DNA of 64,000 nucleotides from Chitinophaga sp. CF118 (GCF_900112615.1 NZ_FOMK01000014.1:1-64000), one strand, 5' to 3'. Counted from the first letter of the stretch, positions 52,404-61,930 are shown. A program made the numbers and translations. The notes: generated by a model from the sequence alone, not told the origin.

Positions 52404-53162
52404 CTATTTTTCTTCTGTATTTTTCTTCTTTCTCTTCCAGAATTTGAAATTAAAATTAAAATCAAAGAGCGAATACCTTATGTAATTTGGAGATGAAGGC
52501 ATAACCTTACTGCTGTCTACTCCTGGTAAATCCGTTAATGTTCTGGTACGTTTGCTGTAAATACGTTGAGAGTTATCCATATACTTTGTTTTATTGAAAC
52601 TACTTAAATTATTTATGATTTCTACTTTCTGCACATTGTCTTTTTTTGTGGAAATTTGAAAACCAACACAAAATAAATATGGAATGCATGATAGCATCGC
52701 ATAAGTAAAAGCTCTGTAATGAAATAAAGCCTTTCGTCTAAATATATTGTAGGTGGTATTAACAGACTCCTCAAGTTCATCTACATAGGCTCCCTTAATT
52801 ATAAAATTAAGGGTAGCTTTTTCATTGCTTTCGTATCTGTTGCCTGATCTGAATATTTTATAGTATGTTTTAGGCTCCTTTAAGTAGGGTATATCTACAG
52901 GCATTAATAACAAAGCAGTATTAATAAGTGATGCAATAAACAAAATGATAAAAACATAAAAGCAAACATAATCTAACCAATAACAGTCAGATGCTTCGAA
53001 GAAAAGAGATTGAATAATGGGGATTATGAAAATAGCTAATGCAGAATACAAGATCATAATGTTAGTAAACGCATCCATATTCTTTTGATAAAAACCAGAA
53101 TATTGTTCTAACCTTTTCTCGTTAATTTCAATCATGTAATCTAAATCATAAAAAGATCCCAT
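52404..53162 (-). CDS. Three-TM membrane protein of unknown function
   Basis: A 252-residue inner-membrane protein. A short amphipathic N-terminus is followed by membrane segments at about 31-55, 61-88 and 151-171. A charged cytoplasmic loop (89-150) with predicted helices (NRYESNEKATLNFIIKG, DELEESVNTTYN) separates the second and third. The C-terminal tail (172-252) is polar, then very basic and aromatic (FNFKFWKRKKK). The outline recalls small membrane effectors (SLATT-like or similar) of nucleotide-signalling defence systems, but no partner gene is adjacent and the family is not recognised. Codon use is AT-richer than its neighbours. The 3' end has been tandemly duplicated. Confidence 0.72.
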   Translation of the reverse strand: MGSFYDLDYMIEINEKRLEQYSGFYQKNMDAFTNIMILYSALAIFIIPIIQSLFFEASDCYWLDYVCFYVFIILFIASLINTALLLMPVDIPYLKEPKTYYKIFRSGNRYESNEKATLNFIIKGAYVDELEESVNTTYNIFRRKALFHYRAFTYAMLSCIPYLFCVGFQISTKKDNVQKVEIINNLSSFNKTKYMDNSQRIYSKRTRTLTDLPGVDSSKVMPSSPNYIRYSLFDFNFNFKFWKRKKKNTEEK

Positions 53163-53611
53163 ACTATTTACAGGTTTTTAGGATAGATAAGCGCATGCTT
53201 ATATAGCCTGAGTTTAACAACAACAGTTACTTCCAAAATTTTATCAGACTAAATTGTTCTTAGGGGAGTTCTCACTTCGATAATATTCACTTGTTTCCAG
53301 AAAGAAACAATAAAAATAAAAGCATGTTATGACGTGGATCAATGCAAAATAAAAAATTTTTACTAATTGCAAAAATATTTAGTAATCGTCCATTCCCCGC
53401 CGGACTGTTTATTCCTAACCGGAATATAATGGTATCGCTTTAGGAGATAGCTACTGTTTTAGCGTTCAGCTATGCATGTCACAATATTTACCAACTACGT
53501 CTGATGCTGACTGTGAGCCAGAAGGAGGCAATTATTGTGTACATTATTCCAAATAAGTTTCTTTAATTTTGAGATTTATAATATTTTGCCCATCATACTT
53601 CATTAATCAAG
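53163..53611. other. Intergenic region upstream of the ECF sigma gene
   Basis: No gene is seen in 449 bases. A TAATATTTTG stretch at about 53579-53588 resembles a -7 element and lies about 25 bases ahead of the sigma start. Nothing else stands out. Confidence 0.45.
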
Positions 53612-54166
53612 ATGCCAGAGGACGGATTCAATATTTCTGCAGAACAAGCTAATGAAGGGCTCCGTAACCATAACGTGGATGTCTTTCAACAAATATATCT
53701 TGCTTACAGTGAAGAGCTTTTTTTACTGGCCAGCCGTTGGGTAAAGGATGAACATCTTGCTAAAGACCTGGTCCATAACCTGTTTGTACACCTTTGGGAA
53801 AAAGGAGATACGCTGACTATTACTGGAAATGTGCGGCATTACCTGTTCAGGGCTATCACTAACAGATGCCTGAATGAATTAAAAAGAAGATCAAGATTTG
53901 TGAGTGAGGATTTACTACAATGGCAGGCAGATCCAAGTTCACTGAATGAGATTTCAGACTATATTCTGTTGCAAAAGGAACTAATCAGTCATTTACAGGG
54001 GCTGGCACCGCGATGCAGGGAAATATTTATGATGAGTCGTGTGCAGGGCCTGACTCCGTCAGAAATAGCCGCTAAACTGAGCATTACTCTCAATACTGTA
54101 TATTTTCAGCTGGCAGTAGCACTCAAATATCTCCGCACACATTTACAGCAGGGGAAAAAAAGTTGA
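53612..54166 (+). CDS. ECF RNA polymerase sigma factor
   Basis: A 184-residue sigma-70 family factor of the Bacteroidota expansion type. Region 2 spans about 23-90 (FQQIYLAYSEELFLLASRWVKDEHLAKDLVHNLFVHLW), and region 4 spans about 125-175 (LAPRCREIFMMSRVQGLTPSEIAAKLSITLNTV). It is followed 48 bases later by its anti-sigma gene and then by a TonB receptor that carries an STN domain. This is the usual cell-surface signalling arrangement in which the receptor signals through FecR to release the sigma factor. Confidence 0.93.
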   Translation: MPEDGFNISAEQANEGLRNHNVDVFQQIYLAYSEELFLLASRWVKDEHLAKDLVHNLFVHLWEKGDTLTITGNVRHYLFRAITNRCLNELKRRSRFVSEDLLQWQADPSSLNEISDYILLQKELISHLQGLAPRCREIFMMSRVQGLTPSEIAAKLSITLNTVYFQLAVALKYLRTHLQQGKKS

Positions 54167-54214
54167 AACGGCATCAAAGTTTAACCATTTAGTATTGTCT
54201 TAATACTATAGATC

Positions 54215-55126
54215 ATGAGTAACGAGGATATACAGGAATTTGTTATTGATTGTTTAGCAGATCCTGACAATAGGGACAAACAGACTGCGCTGGCTCAATG
54301 GCTACAGGAATCTGAAGAAAATCAGGTACTGTATGCTGAAACAAAACGCATCTGGGATATGGCGGAAGAAATTCCTGCTACTCCTTTCAGCACCGCTGAG
54401 GGCTGGGCGGCGCTGTCTCAACAAATCTCCACTCCGGTAAAAGTAAAAAGATTATTCCCCTGGAGGAGTGTGGCGGCAGTCTTGCTCCCATTATGCATTG
54501 CCACAGCTTTCTGGTGGCAGCATAACACGAATAATCGTAATAATGACTGGACTTCCTTTACAGCACATGGATCAGAAAAAGATAGTCTATTGTTGCCCGA
54601 TGGTTCTGTTATTTATGCTAAGCCGGGAACTACACTGGCCTATAACAAAGAAAGAGTGGTGAAATTGCAAAAGGGAGAAGCTTTCTTTGAAGTGGTTAAA
54701 AATGAACAGATCCGTTTTGTGATAGATCTGGAAAAAGGGAAAGTAACCGTGCTGGGTACCAGCTTTAATATAAAAGTAGGTACAACTGTAACAGATGTAA
54801 CCGTATTGGACGGAAAGATCAGTATGAATGCTGATAATAGTGAAACACCTGTGGTATTAACCAAAGGAGAAACGGGCCGACTGGACGCATCTGCTGCTAC
54901 TGTTAATAAAATACCTGGTAATTATTCTTACAACTGCGGATGGGTGAACGGGGATTTTGCCTTTAAAAATGAGGAAGCCGCTACTGTAGCAGCCGTATTA
55001 TCCGAATATTATCATACAGAGATCAAAATAGATGACTCTCTTCGTAAACGCAGAATTACCGTGAAGTTCTCTAATTCATCTATTGAAGAAGTTAAAGCTG
55101 TATTGGCAGAAGTTTTAGATAAATAG
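54215..55126 (+). CDS. FecR-family anti-sigma factor
   Basis: A 303-residue inner-membrane anti-sigma protein. The N-terminal cytoplasmic part (1-82) binds the sigma factor. A single membrane helix lies about 84-105 (WRSVAAVLLPLCIATAFWW). The periplasmic FecR domain (about 115-230) has FTAHGSEKDSLLLPDGSVIYAKPGTTLAY and VTVLGTSFNIK. The C-terminal STN-like end (about 245-303) ends KRRITVKFSNSSIEEVKAVL. It sits between the sigma gene and the SusC-like receptor. A 7-5-7 dyad (TAGTATT / AATACTA, 54190-54208) lies just before its start. Confidence 0.92.
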   Translation: MSNEDIQEFVIDCLADPDNRDKQTALAQWLQESEENQVLYAETKRIWDMAEEIPATPFSTAEGWAALSQQISTPVKVKRLFPWRSVAAVLLPLCIATAFWWQHNTNNRNNDWTSFTAHGSEKDSLLLPDGSVIYAKPGTTLAYNKERVVKLQKGEAFFEVVKNEQIRFVIDLEKGKVTVLGTSFNIKVGTTVTDVTVLDGKISMNADNSETPVVLTKGETGRLDASAATVNKIPGNYSYNCGWVNGDFAFKNEEAATVAAVLSEYYHTEIKIDDSLRKRRITVKFSNSSIEEVKAVLAEVLDK

Positions 55127-55210
55127 GACAACTCTATAAATTAATCCTCCATATCTGATTTTTTTCTCATAATTTGATGCCGATAACCATACAAAGATTA
55201 ACCGGCAATT

Positions 55211-58200
55211 ATGAATCGCAATGGCGTCATAAGGATCTATTATTTGTTTTTAACCACATTCCTCATCTCTGTAGCCGTAAGAGCGCAGGTCCCTTCTGTA
55301 TTGAACAAACCGCTCACCATCGATGTAAGCAATCAACCCATCAGCAGACTGTTGCAGTTAATTGAAACGCAAACCGGTGTTTCCTTTGCTTATGCGAATG
55401 AAATACTTGCAGACAGGCCCAATGTTACTTTCATCGGGTATCGTACCAACCTGAAGGGTATTCTCGATAAACTTTTCCCATCTGCTTTATACCAGGTAAA
55501 AGCCATTGGTAAGCAGATCATTATCAAACCGCAAACAGTTATAAAAGAACCTGTTAAAGATACATTAGTGCCCTATAAGCTGGTGGAAATGAATACTGTA
55601 GTGGTAACCGCACTGGGAATAGGGCGGCAGCAGCGTTCCCTTGGATACGCATATACCGATGTGAAAGGCAACGAATTAACAATGGCCAGGGAAATAAATC
55701 CGGTTAATGCATTGAGCGGAAGAGTGGCCGGACTGGATGTAAACCCGGTAAATAGCGGGGTGGGAGGTGCTACAAAGGTCACCTTACGGGGTGTTAAGAT
55801 CATTGGAGGGAATAACCAACCGCTGTATGTGATTGATGGAATCCCAATCAACAATTCTTCTCCGGGACAGGCAGATAAATATGGTGGTTATGATCTGGGA
55901 GATGGTACTGGTATCATTAACCAGGACGAGATAGAAACTATCTCCGTTTTAAAAGGTGGGGCTGCCGGTGCATTGTATGGCAGTCGTGCGGGCAACGGTG
56001 TCATCCTCATCACCACCAAAAAAGGAATCCGCAAGGGATTTGAAGCCACTTTCTCCTCCAATGCCACTATAGAACGGATTAATGACAGTTACGATTTCCA
56101 GGAAACATATGGTAGTGGCAGGGACGGCCTTTTGCCAGCAAATGCCGCGGCGGCCCGCGACTTTCCACAACTGAGCTGGGGGCCTAAAATGAATCCCGAT
56201 AGCCTGGTATGGCTCTGGAACGGAAAGCGTGTGCCCTATGTGAATGCTAAAAACAGGGTCAGCCGGTTTTTCCGGGAGGGAGTTACCCTCACTAATTCCC
56301 TGGCCTTTTCCAAAGGAAATGAGAAAACACGACTGCGCTTTACCTATACGAATATCAGCAATAAAGATATTATCCCTGGCAGTGGTCTGAACAGGCATCA
56401 TTTATCTATCCGGGCCACTTCGCAGCTAACCCGCAGGATAAGTATGGATGCAAAGATCACCTACATGAACGAACGGGTGAACAACCGGCCGGCACTCTCG
56501 GATAATTCTAATAACATTGGTTATGTGCTCAGCGGTATTGCGCCAAACATTGATATCAACTGGCTAAAGGATTATAAAAATCCTATTACCGGCGATTATG
56601 TGAACTGGAATAATAACGTATACCAGGTAAATCCATACTGGGCTATTTATGAACAACCGAATGTAAGCGTACAGAACCGGCTGACGGATTTTGTACTGCT
56701 GAAATACCAGTTAGCGCCAGGACTCTTTCTCCAGGCCCGCACAGGCATGGATTATTCCTGCTTCAGCTTCCGGGAATTCATGAATTACTCCACCCCCTTT
56801 AATCAGAGTGGTGCTTTGTTCCTGAAAGATCGCAACTTCAGGGAAATGAATTCAGATATACTGATCAACTATGGGAAGCAGTTCAGTGATTTCCGGATAG
56901 GAGTCAATGCCGGGGCCAACAGGATGGATTACAATGAGACGCTGTTAAATACCAATGGCCGGAATATGAATACCCGGGGTGTGCAAAGCATCAATAATTT
57001 TCAGACGAAACTAAGCAATGAACAGATCCGGAGAAAGCGGATCAACTCCGTATATGTGGCTTTTAATGTATCCTATAAAAGTTACCTCTACCTGGACCTG
57101 ACAGGAAGAAATGACTGGTCGTCTACACTGGCAAAAGGACAAAATTCTTTCTTTTATCCTTCTGCTTCTGCCAGCTTTGTATTTTCAGAACTGATGAAAG
57201 AAAACAAAGTGTTGTCTTTCGGTAAGATACGTTTCTCTATTGCTCAAACGGGTAGTGATGCCATCGATCCTTATCAGTTGAAACTGACTTATGGAGCAGA
57301 TCCGGAGCTCCCTTCCGTAGGAGGTTTTCTTATTGGTGGTGTAGCTGCTACCAGTGTGCCGTTTGAAAAGTTGAAACCCAGTATCAGCAAATCTTATGAG
57401 GTGGGTATGAACCTGGTATTCTTCGAAAACCGTATCAGTCTGGATGCAACATGGTACCGTTCCAATACCAGGAACCAGGTACTGAATGCACCCGTATCTA
57501 CCAGTAGCGGATATACGAGTGCGGTAATTAATTCCGGCAATGTACTGAACCACGGACTGGAAGTAACACTGGGTATAAAACCTGTTGTATCCCGCAATTT
57601 CAACTGGGATGTGAATATCAACTTCGCCCGCAATAAGAATAAGATCCTGGCGCTGAATGCACTGGTATCTGATTATTATACATTATCGTCTGCCCGTTGG
57701 GGTAATGCTACCATCGTAGCGAAATCAGGAGAGGAGTATGGCACTATCATGGGCAGAACATTTCTGCGTGATAATCTGGGAAGGATGATCCTTGATACTA
57801 AAATGCTGCCTCAATATAGTGAAAGAGATTCGAGGCTTGGGAATAGCCAGTATAAATGGATAGGAGGAATCACCAACCGTTTCTCCTATAAAAATCTTGC
57901 ATTGAGTGTACTGGTGGATATCAAACAGGGAGGGAGTATTTTCTCTATGACTAACCTGTTGGCATATGCCACGGGACAGCAAAAAGGTACACTTGAAGGC
58001 AGGGAGGAATGGGTACGTTCAGAACAGGAACGGATGGCATCCGGTACAGATGAAACCACCTGGGTACCTACCGGTGGATTGCATTTAAAAGGTGTGCAGC
58101 AGAATTCCGCCGGGGGAGGTTTGGGAAGACCTCTGTACAAGGAAGTAGCGGTATATGTAGATCCGCAGGTATATTGGCAGCGGGTAGCATATAACATTCC

Positions 58201-58462
58201 AGAGGCATCTGTTTATGATGCTTCCTTTGTGAAAGTAAGACAGCTGAATATTGATTACAGTTTACCGCATTACCTTTTTGAAAAGACAGTGATAAAAACC
58301 GTGACGTTCTCACTGATTGCACGCAATCCTTTTATCCTGAGTAAACATATTCCTAATGTAGATCCGGAATCGAGTTATAATAATTTGAATGGACAGGGCT
58401 TTGAATATGGTGCCCTGCCTACACGCCGCTCTTACGGAATTAACCTGAATGCCAAATTCTGA
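55211..58462 (+). CDS. SusC/RagA-type TonB-dependent receptor with STN signalling domain
   Basis: An outer-membrane glycan importer of 1083 residues. After the signal peptide (about 1-25) an STN domain (30-100; LNKPLTIDVSNQPISRLLQL) can contact the FecR periplasmic end. Unlike many SusC proteins it lacks the carboxypeptidase-like domain and goes directly to the plug (VVVTALGIGRQQRSLGYAY, ALSGRVAGLDV, YVIDGIPI, ISVLKGGAAGALYGSRAGNGVI). The 22-strand barrel follows and ends in Phe. It is translationally coupled to the SusD gene by a one-base stop/start overlap (TGATG). Confidence 0.93.
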   Translation: MNRNGVIRIYYLFLTTFLISVAVRAQVPSVLNKPLTIDVSNQPISRLLQLIETQTGVSFAYANEILADRPNVTFIGYRTNLKGILDKLFPSALYQVKAIGKQIIIKPQTVIKEPVKDTLVPYKLVEMNTVVVTALGIGRQQRSLGYAYTDVKGNELTMAREINPVNALSGRVAGLDVNPVNSGVGGATKVTLRGVKIIGGNNQPLYVIDGIPINNSSPGQADKYGGYDLGDGTGIINQDEIETISVLKGGAAGALYGSRAGNGVILITTKKGIRKGFEATFSSNATIERINDSYDFQETYGSGRDGLLPANAAAARDFPQLSWGPKMNPDSLVWLWNGKRVPYVNAKNRVSRFFREGVTLTNSLAFSKGNEKTRLRFTYTNISNKDIIPGSGLNRHHLSIRATSQLTRRISMDAKITYMNERVNNRPALSDNSNNIGYVLSGIAPNIDINWLKDYKNPITGDYVNWNNNVYQVNPYWAIYEQPNVSVQNRLTDFVLLKYQLAPGLFLQARTGMDYSCFSFREFMNYSTPFNQSGALFLKDRNFREMNSDILINYGKQFSDFRIGVNAGANRMDYNETLLNTNGRNMNTRGVQSINNFQTKLSNEQIRRKRINSVYVAFNVSYKSYLYLDLTGRNDWSSTLAKGQNSFFYPSASASFVFSELMKENKVLSFGKIRFSIAQTGSDAIDPYQLKLTYGADPELPSVGGFLIGGVAATSVPFEKLKPSISKSYEVGMNLVFFENRISLDATWYRSNTRNQVLNAPVSTSSGYTSAVINSGNVLNHGLEVTLGIKPVVSRNFNWDVNINFARNKNKILALNALVSDYYTLSSARWGNATIVAKSGEEYGTIMGRTFLRDNLGRMILDTKMLPQYSERDSRLGNSQYKWIGGITNRFSYKNLALSVLVDIKQGGSIFSMTNLLAYATGQQKGTLEGREEWVRSEQERMASGTDETTWVPTGGLHLKGVQQNSAGGGLGRPLYKEVAVYVDPQVYWQRVAYNIPEASVYDASFVKVRQLNIDYSLPHYLFEKTVIKTVTFSLIARNPFILSKHIPNVDPESSYNNLNGQGFEYGALPTRRSYGINLNAKF

Positions 58463-59991
58463 TGAAGATGAAAATACGCATACTGTATTTTATATTACCT
58501 GTGTTAATCGGTTGCACAAAAGATTTTGGGAAGATTAATACTGATCCCAAGAAAGGGTCATCAGTAGCGCCTGGAGAGCAACTGGCCGCTGCTGCTTATT
58601 TCCTGGATGGAGGAAGAGAAACCGGTTATCCCAATCTGCTGTTATTACAACCTATGGTGCAATATATTAATGGTACCACAGGCATGGGATATGGTTCCAA
58701 ATATATCAGGAATGATTTCTATAACACACTGATGTGGGATATCTATTACAGTAAGAGTATCAAACAACTGGCAGATCTCATCGAAAAAAATAAAACAGAT
58801 ACGGCACAGATAAATTATATAGCCGCTGCACGTGTACTGAAAGTATATATCTTTTCTTTGCTCACAGATGCATTTGGAGATATTCCCTATTCACAGGCTG
58901 GTATGGCCTATTATAACAAAATATATACACCACAGTACGATTATCAGCAGGATATTTACAATAGCTTTTTTAATGAACTGGATACGGCGATTCTTCAGTT
59001 TGACGACAGGCAGTTACCCATCTTAAATGATATTGTTTATAACGGTGCAATCATCAAATGGAAACGGTTGGCAGCTTCCCTGCAACTGCGTTTAGGCATG
59101 CGCATCTCAGCCGCAAATCCTGCAAAGGCAAAGGCGGAAGTGCAGGCGGCTATTGCAGCAGGAGTGATGCAGAGCGCGGATGATAATTTTAAGATGCTGC
59201 ATGAAAACTATGCATATCCTGATTTGCGGGGCAATGGATATGCGCAGGCTTTACAAGAGGAAGAGACTTACAGGCATACATCTGGCTGTGCTACATTTGT
59301 TAATTATCTGAAAGCAGAAAATGATCCGCGCCTTGGTTCGTTCTTCGTTAATTTCGATGAAAATGATAATGATATTACGGCCATCACCCACTATATTCCT
59401 ATTAAGCCGGGTTTGTATTTCTGGGAGCAGGTAGAAGACTTTACCGGAACGAATGGAGTTGTTATCCCACATGCATATAAATACTGTACTATCAATAAAC
59501 CCTTTTACCAGTTGCAGTCTCCCTTCCTGCACATGGGATATGCAGAAGTAAGATTCCTGCTGGCAGAAGCTGCCGCCAGGGGGTGGACGGGCGACAACGC
59601 CAATATACATTATCAGGAGGGCATCCGCGCTGCTATGGCGCAACTATTACTTTATCCCGGTATGAATGCTGTGAGTGAACAGGCGATCAATGATTTTGTA
59701 ACTGCCCATCCTTTAACAGCGGAGCATGCTATTGAAAAGATAAACATGCAGAAATGGGTGGCCTTATTTCCCAATGGATTTGAAGCATATGCTAACCAAC
59801 GGCGTACAGGTTTTCCGGTATTAGCTCCTATAGTCGATGTTAATGGCGAATCAGAAACGGGTGGTGTATTACCTAAACGTTTATTGTATCCTGCTGCAGA
59901 AGCGCTTAATAATCCGGTTCATTACCAGGAGGCACTTAACCGCATGGAAGGGAAGGATGACAGATTACGAAGGGTATGGTGGAATCAGTGA
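58462..59991 (+). CDS. SusD/RagB-like surface glycan-binding lipoprotein
   Basis: A 509-residue lipoprotein with lipobox VLIGC (Cys18). The family start TKDFGKINTDPKKGS and the TPR-like helical pattern (LADLIEKNKTDTAQINYIAAARVLKVYIFSLLTDAFGDIPYSQA) are typical. The C-terminal FLLAEAAARGW and KWVALFPNGFEAYANQRRTGFP segments are SusD-like_2 marks. It works with the SusC-like partner to capture oligosaccharides at the surface. Confidence 0.93.
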   Translation: MKMKIRILYFILPVLIGCTKDFGKINTDPKKGSSVAPGEQLAAAAYFLDGGRETGYPNLLLLQPMVQYINGTTGMGYGSKYIRNDFYNTLMWDIYYSKSIKQLADLIEKNKTDTAQINYIAAARVLKVYIFSLLTDAFGDIPYSQAGMAYYNKIYTPQYDYQQDIYNSFFNELDTAILQFDDRQLPILNDIVYNGAIIKWKRLAASLQLRLGMRISAANPAKAKAEVQAAIAAGVMQSADDNFKMLHENYAYPDLRGNGYAQALQEEETYRHTSGCATFVNYLKAENDPRLGSFFVNFDENDNDITAITHYIPIKPGLYFWEQVEDFTGTNGVVIPHAYKYCTINKPFYQLQSPFLHMGYAEVRFLLAEAAARGWTGDNANIHYQEGIRAAMAQLLLYPGMNAVSEQAINDFVTAHPLTAEHAIEKINMQKWVALFPNGFEAYANQRRTGFPVLAPIVDVNGESETGGVLPKRLLYPAAEALNNPVHYQEALNRMEGKDDRLRRVWWNQ

Positions 59992-60070
59992 TGATATATT
60001 GTCCTTTGGCAGATACTGATTTTATAATCCGGATTTTTTTTTAGATTTTACATAGATAATCTGATTGTCT

Positions 60071-61087
60071 ATGATAAAAAGTCTCCACGTTTTTCTGCTG
60101 CTTCTCTGTTGCTCATCTTTTGTAGTAAAATCGCAGGATCGTCATATCCCGCCGGCACCCCTTTTCAGAGATCCGATCTATGACGGCGCTGCAGACCCTG
60201 TCGTGATATGGAATGATATTGAAAAAGCCTGGTGGATGCTCTATACTCAGCGCAGGGCGAATGTGGATGCAATGAATGTTGCGTATTGTTATGGCTCTGC
60301 TATTGGTATTGCAGCCTCTAAAGATAATGGGCACACCTGGATTTACAGGGGAGCGCTGAACCTGGAATTTGAAAAGGGAATGAATACTTTCTGGGCGCCC
60401 GATGTGGTGTTTAATAATGGTACCTATCATATGTTCGTATCCTATATCCAGGGTGTGCGTAATAACTGGGGCGGTAATGCCCGGATCGCGCATTATACCA
60501 GCAAGGATATGTGGGACTGGAAATTTGAGGGATTCCCGGAGTTATCTTCAGAAAAAGTAATTGATCCTACCCTCATCCAGATGCAGGATAAAAAGTGGCG
60601 GGTCTGGTATAAAGATGAGGCTCGTGGCAGTCATATTATGATGGCAGAAAGTAATGACCTTTTTAAATGGACCTTTAACACTGAGCCAGCCATTGGTGAA
60701 AGGGCACAGGAAGGCCCGAAAGTATTCCACTTTAAGGACTGGTATTGGATGGTGACCGACGAATGGAAAGGAATGCGTGTTTACAGGTCAAAAGATATGC
60801 TTACCTGGACCAAGCAGGGCATGATCCTGGATGTGCCGGGAAAACGTCCGGAAGATATTCCTACTGGTGCACATGGAGATGTAGTAGTGGTGGACGATAA
60901 AGCTTATGTGATTTATTTTACCCATCCGGGGAGGAAATTCCATGGCGAAGATAAGGTGAATGAAGATGGAATTGTACCTTATTCCCGCCGCCGCTCTTCA
61001 ATTCAGGTGGCAGAGTTGAAATTTGAAAACGGTACGCTGGTTTGTGACAGGGATGCCCCGTTTGACTTCTGGTTACCTGCTAAATAA
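60071..61087 (+). CDS. Secreted five-bladed propeller glycosidase (GH43/GH117-like superfamily)
   Basis: A 338-residue exported enzyme. The ATG at 60071 is preferred to the TTG at 60065. Signal peptide ends near VVKSQ (about 22). A blade pattern of Asp/Trp motifs follows: DGAADPVVIWN (first catalytic-Asp-like), FWAPDVVFNNGTYHMFVSY (second), VIDPTLIQMQDKKWRVWY, EGPKVFHFKDWYWMVTDEW and AHGDVVVVDDKAYVIYF. Asp and Glu in these motifs fit the inverting GH43/GH32 clan layout. The exact family (43, 117 or other) is undecided. It ends the SusCD locus and meets a long convergent hairpin. Confidence 0.75.
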   Translation: MIKSLHVFLLLLCCSSFVVKSQDRHIPPAPLFRDPIYDGAADPVVIWNDIEKAWWMLYTQRRANVDAMNVAYCYGSAIGIAASKDNGHTWIYRGALNLEFEKGMNTFWAPDVVFNNGTYHMFVSYIQGVRNNWGGNARIAHYTSKDMWDWKFEGFPELSSEKVIDPTLIQMQDKKWRVWYKDEARGSHIMMAESNDLFKWTFNTEPAIGERAQEGPKVFHFKDWYWMVTDEWKGMRVYRSKDMLTWTKQGMILDVPGKRPEDIPTGAHGDVVVVDDKAYVIYFTHPGRKFHGEDKVNEDGIVPYSRRRSSIQVAELKFENGTLVCDRDAPFDFWLPAK

Positions 61088-61137
61088 GTAGAGAATTTTA
61101 GATATCCTGCAAACAGAAGGCTCCATCAGGAGCCAAA

Positions 61138-61205
61138 TATCAGGAGGCAAAATAATAATCAAGAGGTTCCCCAGAACCTCTTGATTATTATTTTGCCTCC
61201 TGATA
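61138..61205. terminator. 32-bp perfect inverted repeat between convergent genes
   Basis: Arms 61138-61169 and 61174-61205 pair perfectly over 32 bases with a four-base loop (CCCA). It lies between the plus-strand glycosidase and the minus-strand membrane protein, so it can stop transcription from both sides. A smaller hairpin GGCTCC-ATCA-GGAGCC (61119-61134) precedes it. Architecture matches the 34-bp repeat at 25837, though the sequences differ. Confidence 0.88.
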
Positions 61206-61225
61206 AATAGAAAAACCTAAAGCCC

Positions 61226-61633
61226 CTACATTGTTTCCAGTTCTTCCGGATGTTTCCTTCTGTACCACAGGTAATAATATGCCAGGATAAACACGCCCAT
61301 GAAAAATGGGATCACCGCGAGATGTTTATAGGTAATCTCTCCCATGATTGTAATTGAATCAAAATGCAGGAACTCACTGATCATCCAGTAGGAGTTTGCA
61401 CTGATCCATACGGTAATAGCCAGGTTATGGCATAACTCAGACATAAACTGCCGGGTACGGTAGGCTATGATAATAGAGATAATAAGGGTAGGGAAGATCA
61501 TAATGATTCCCAATGTGTGCCATACAAGGCACCAACTGATGTCTTTGAACAACCAGAAAACGATATGGAGATTCTCCATTTTCCGGTATTTTAATGGAAT
61601 ACTGTAAACAGGCGATGGTGTGGTTTCAGGCAT
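61226..61633 (-). CDS. Conserved-type membrane protein, unknown function
   Basis: A 135-residue protein with three hydrophobic segments (about 32-58, 68-88 and 104-126) and a basic end (YRRKHPEEL). Aromatic and His residues lie near the helices (WHTLG, CHNLAITVW, EFLHFD). No family is recognised. It is a single minus-strand gene, divergent from the YtxH-like gene. Confidence 0.65.
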   Translation of the reverse strand: MPETTPSPVYSIPLKYRKMENLHIVFWLFKDISWCLVWHTLGIIMIFPTLIISIIIAYRTRQFMSELCHNLAITVWISANSYWMISEFLHFDSITIMGEITYKHLAVIPFFMGVFILAYYYLWYRRKHPEELETM

Positions 61634-61726
61634 TATTGGTGCTTAATTGAAGGGGCAAAAATATGAAATGCCAGCATCAATTGGTACAACTCTTGTGCTA
61701 TCTATTTTACACTAAAAATAAAGAAC

Positions 61727-61930
61727 ATGAAAAGTGCATTAGTAGCCGCCACTATTATTGGCGCAGCAGCAGCCGGAGCAATCATATATCTATCAAAAGG
61801 TAGCCGTGCAAAGGATTTAATGAATCAGATAGCTACGAAAGCAAGAAATGCCGGTGAGCAAGCCAGAGGTCATCTTCAGAACACCAGGAGTAAGGTTAAT
61901 AATATACTACACGAAGAAAATCTGGTGTAA
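61727..61930 (+). CDS. YtxH-like small stress/envelope protein
   Basis: A 67-residue protein with an N-terminal Ala/Gly-rich membrane helix (about 4-22), then a basic amphipathic helix (KGSRAKDLMNQIATKARNAG). This is the YtxH-domain pattern. The role is uncertain; relatives are linked to general stress or membrane association. It is a single gene. Confidence 0.75.
   Translation: MKSALVAATIIGAAAAGAIIYLSKGSRAKDLMNQIATKARNAGEQARGHLQNTRSKVNNILHEENLV

Larger units (their letters stand above)
51885..52690. repeat. ~405-bp imperfect tandem duplication of a gene 3' end plus its terminator
   Basis: About 51885-52290 and 52291-52690 align almost end to end at an offset near 408 bases, at roughly 80-90 percent identity by eye. 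Matching landmarks are the CTCCTTTTATTATCAATAAA block, the AGAGAATAAAG hairpin, the minus-strand coding tail ending KRKKKNTEEK, and the TACTTAAATTATT block. The right copy contains the true 3' end of the membrane protein gene at 52404. The left copy holds the degraded tail copy. Boundaries are estimated by eye. Confidence 0.88.
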
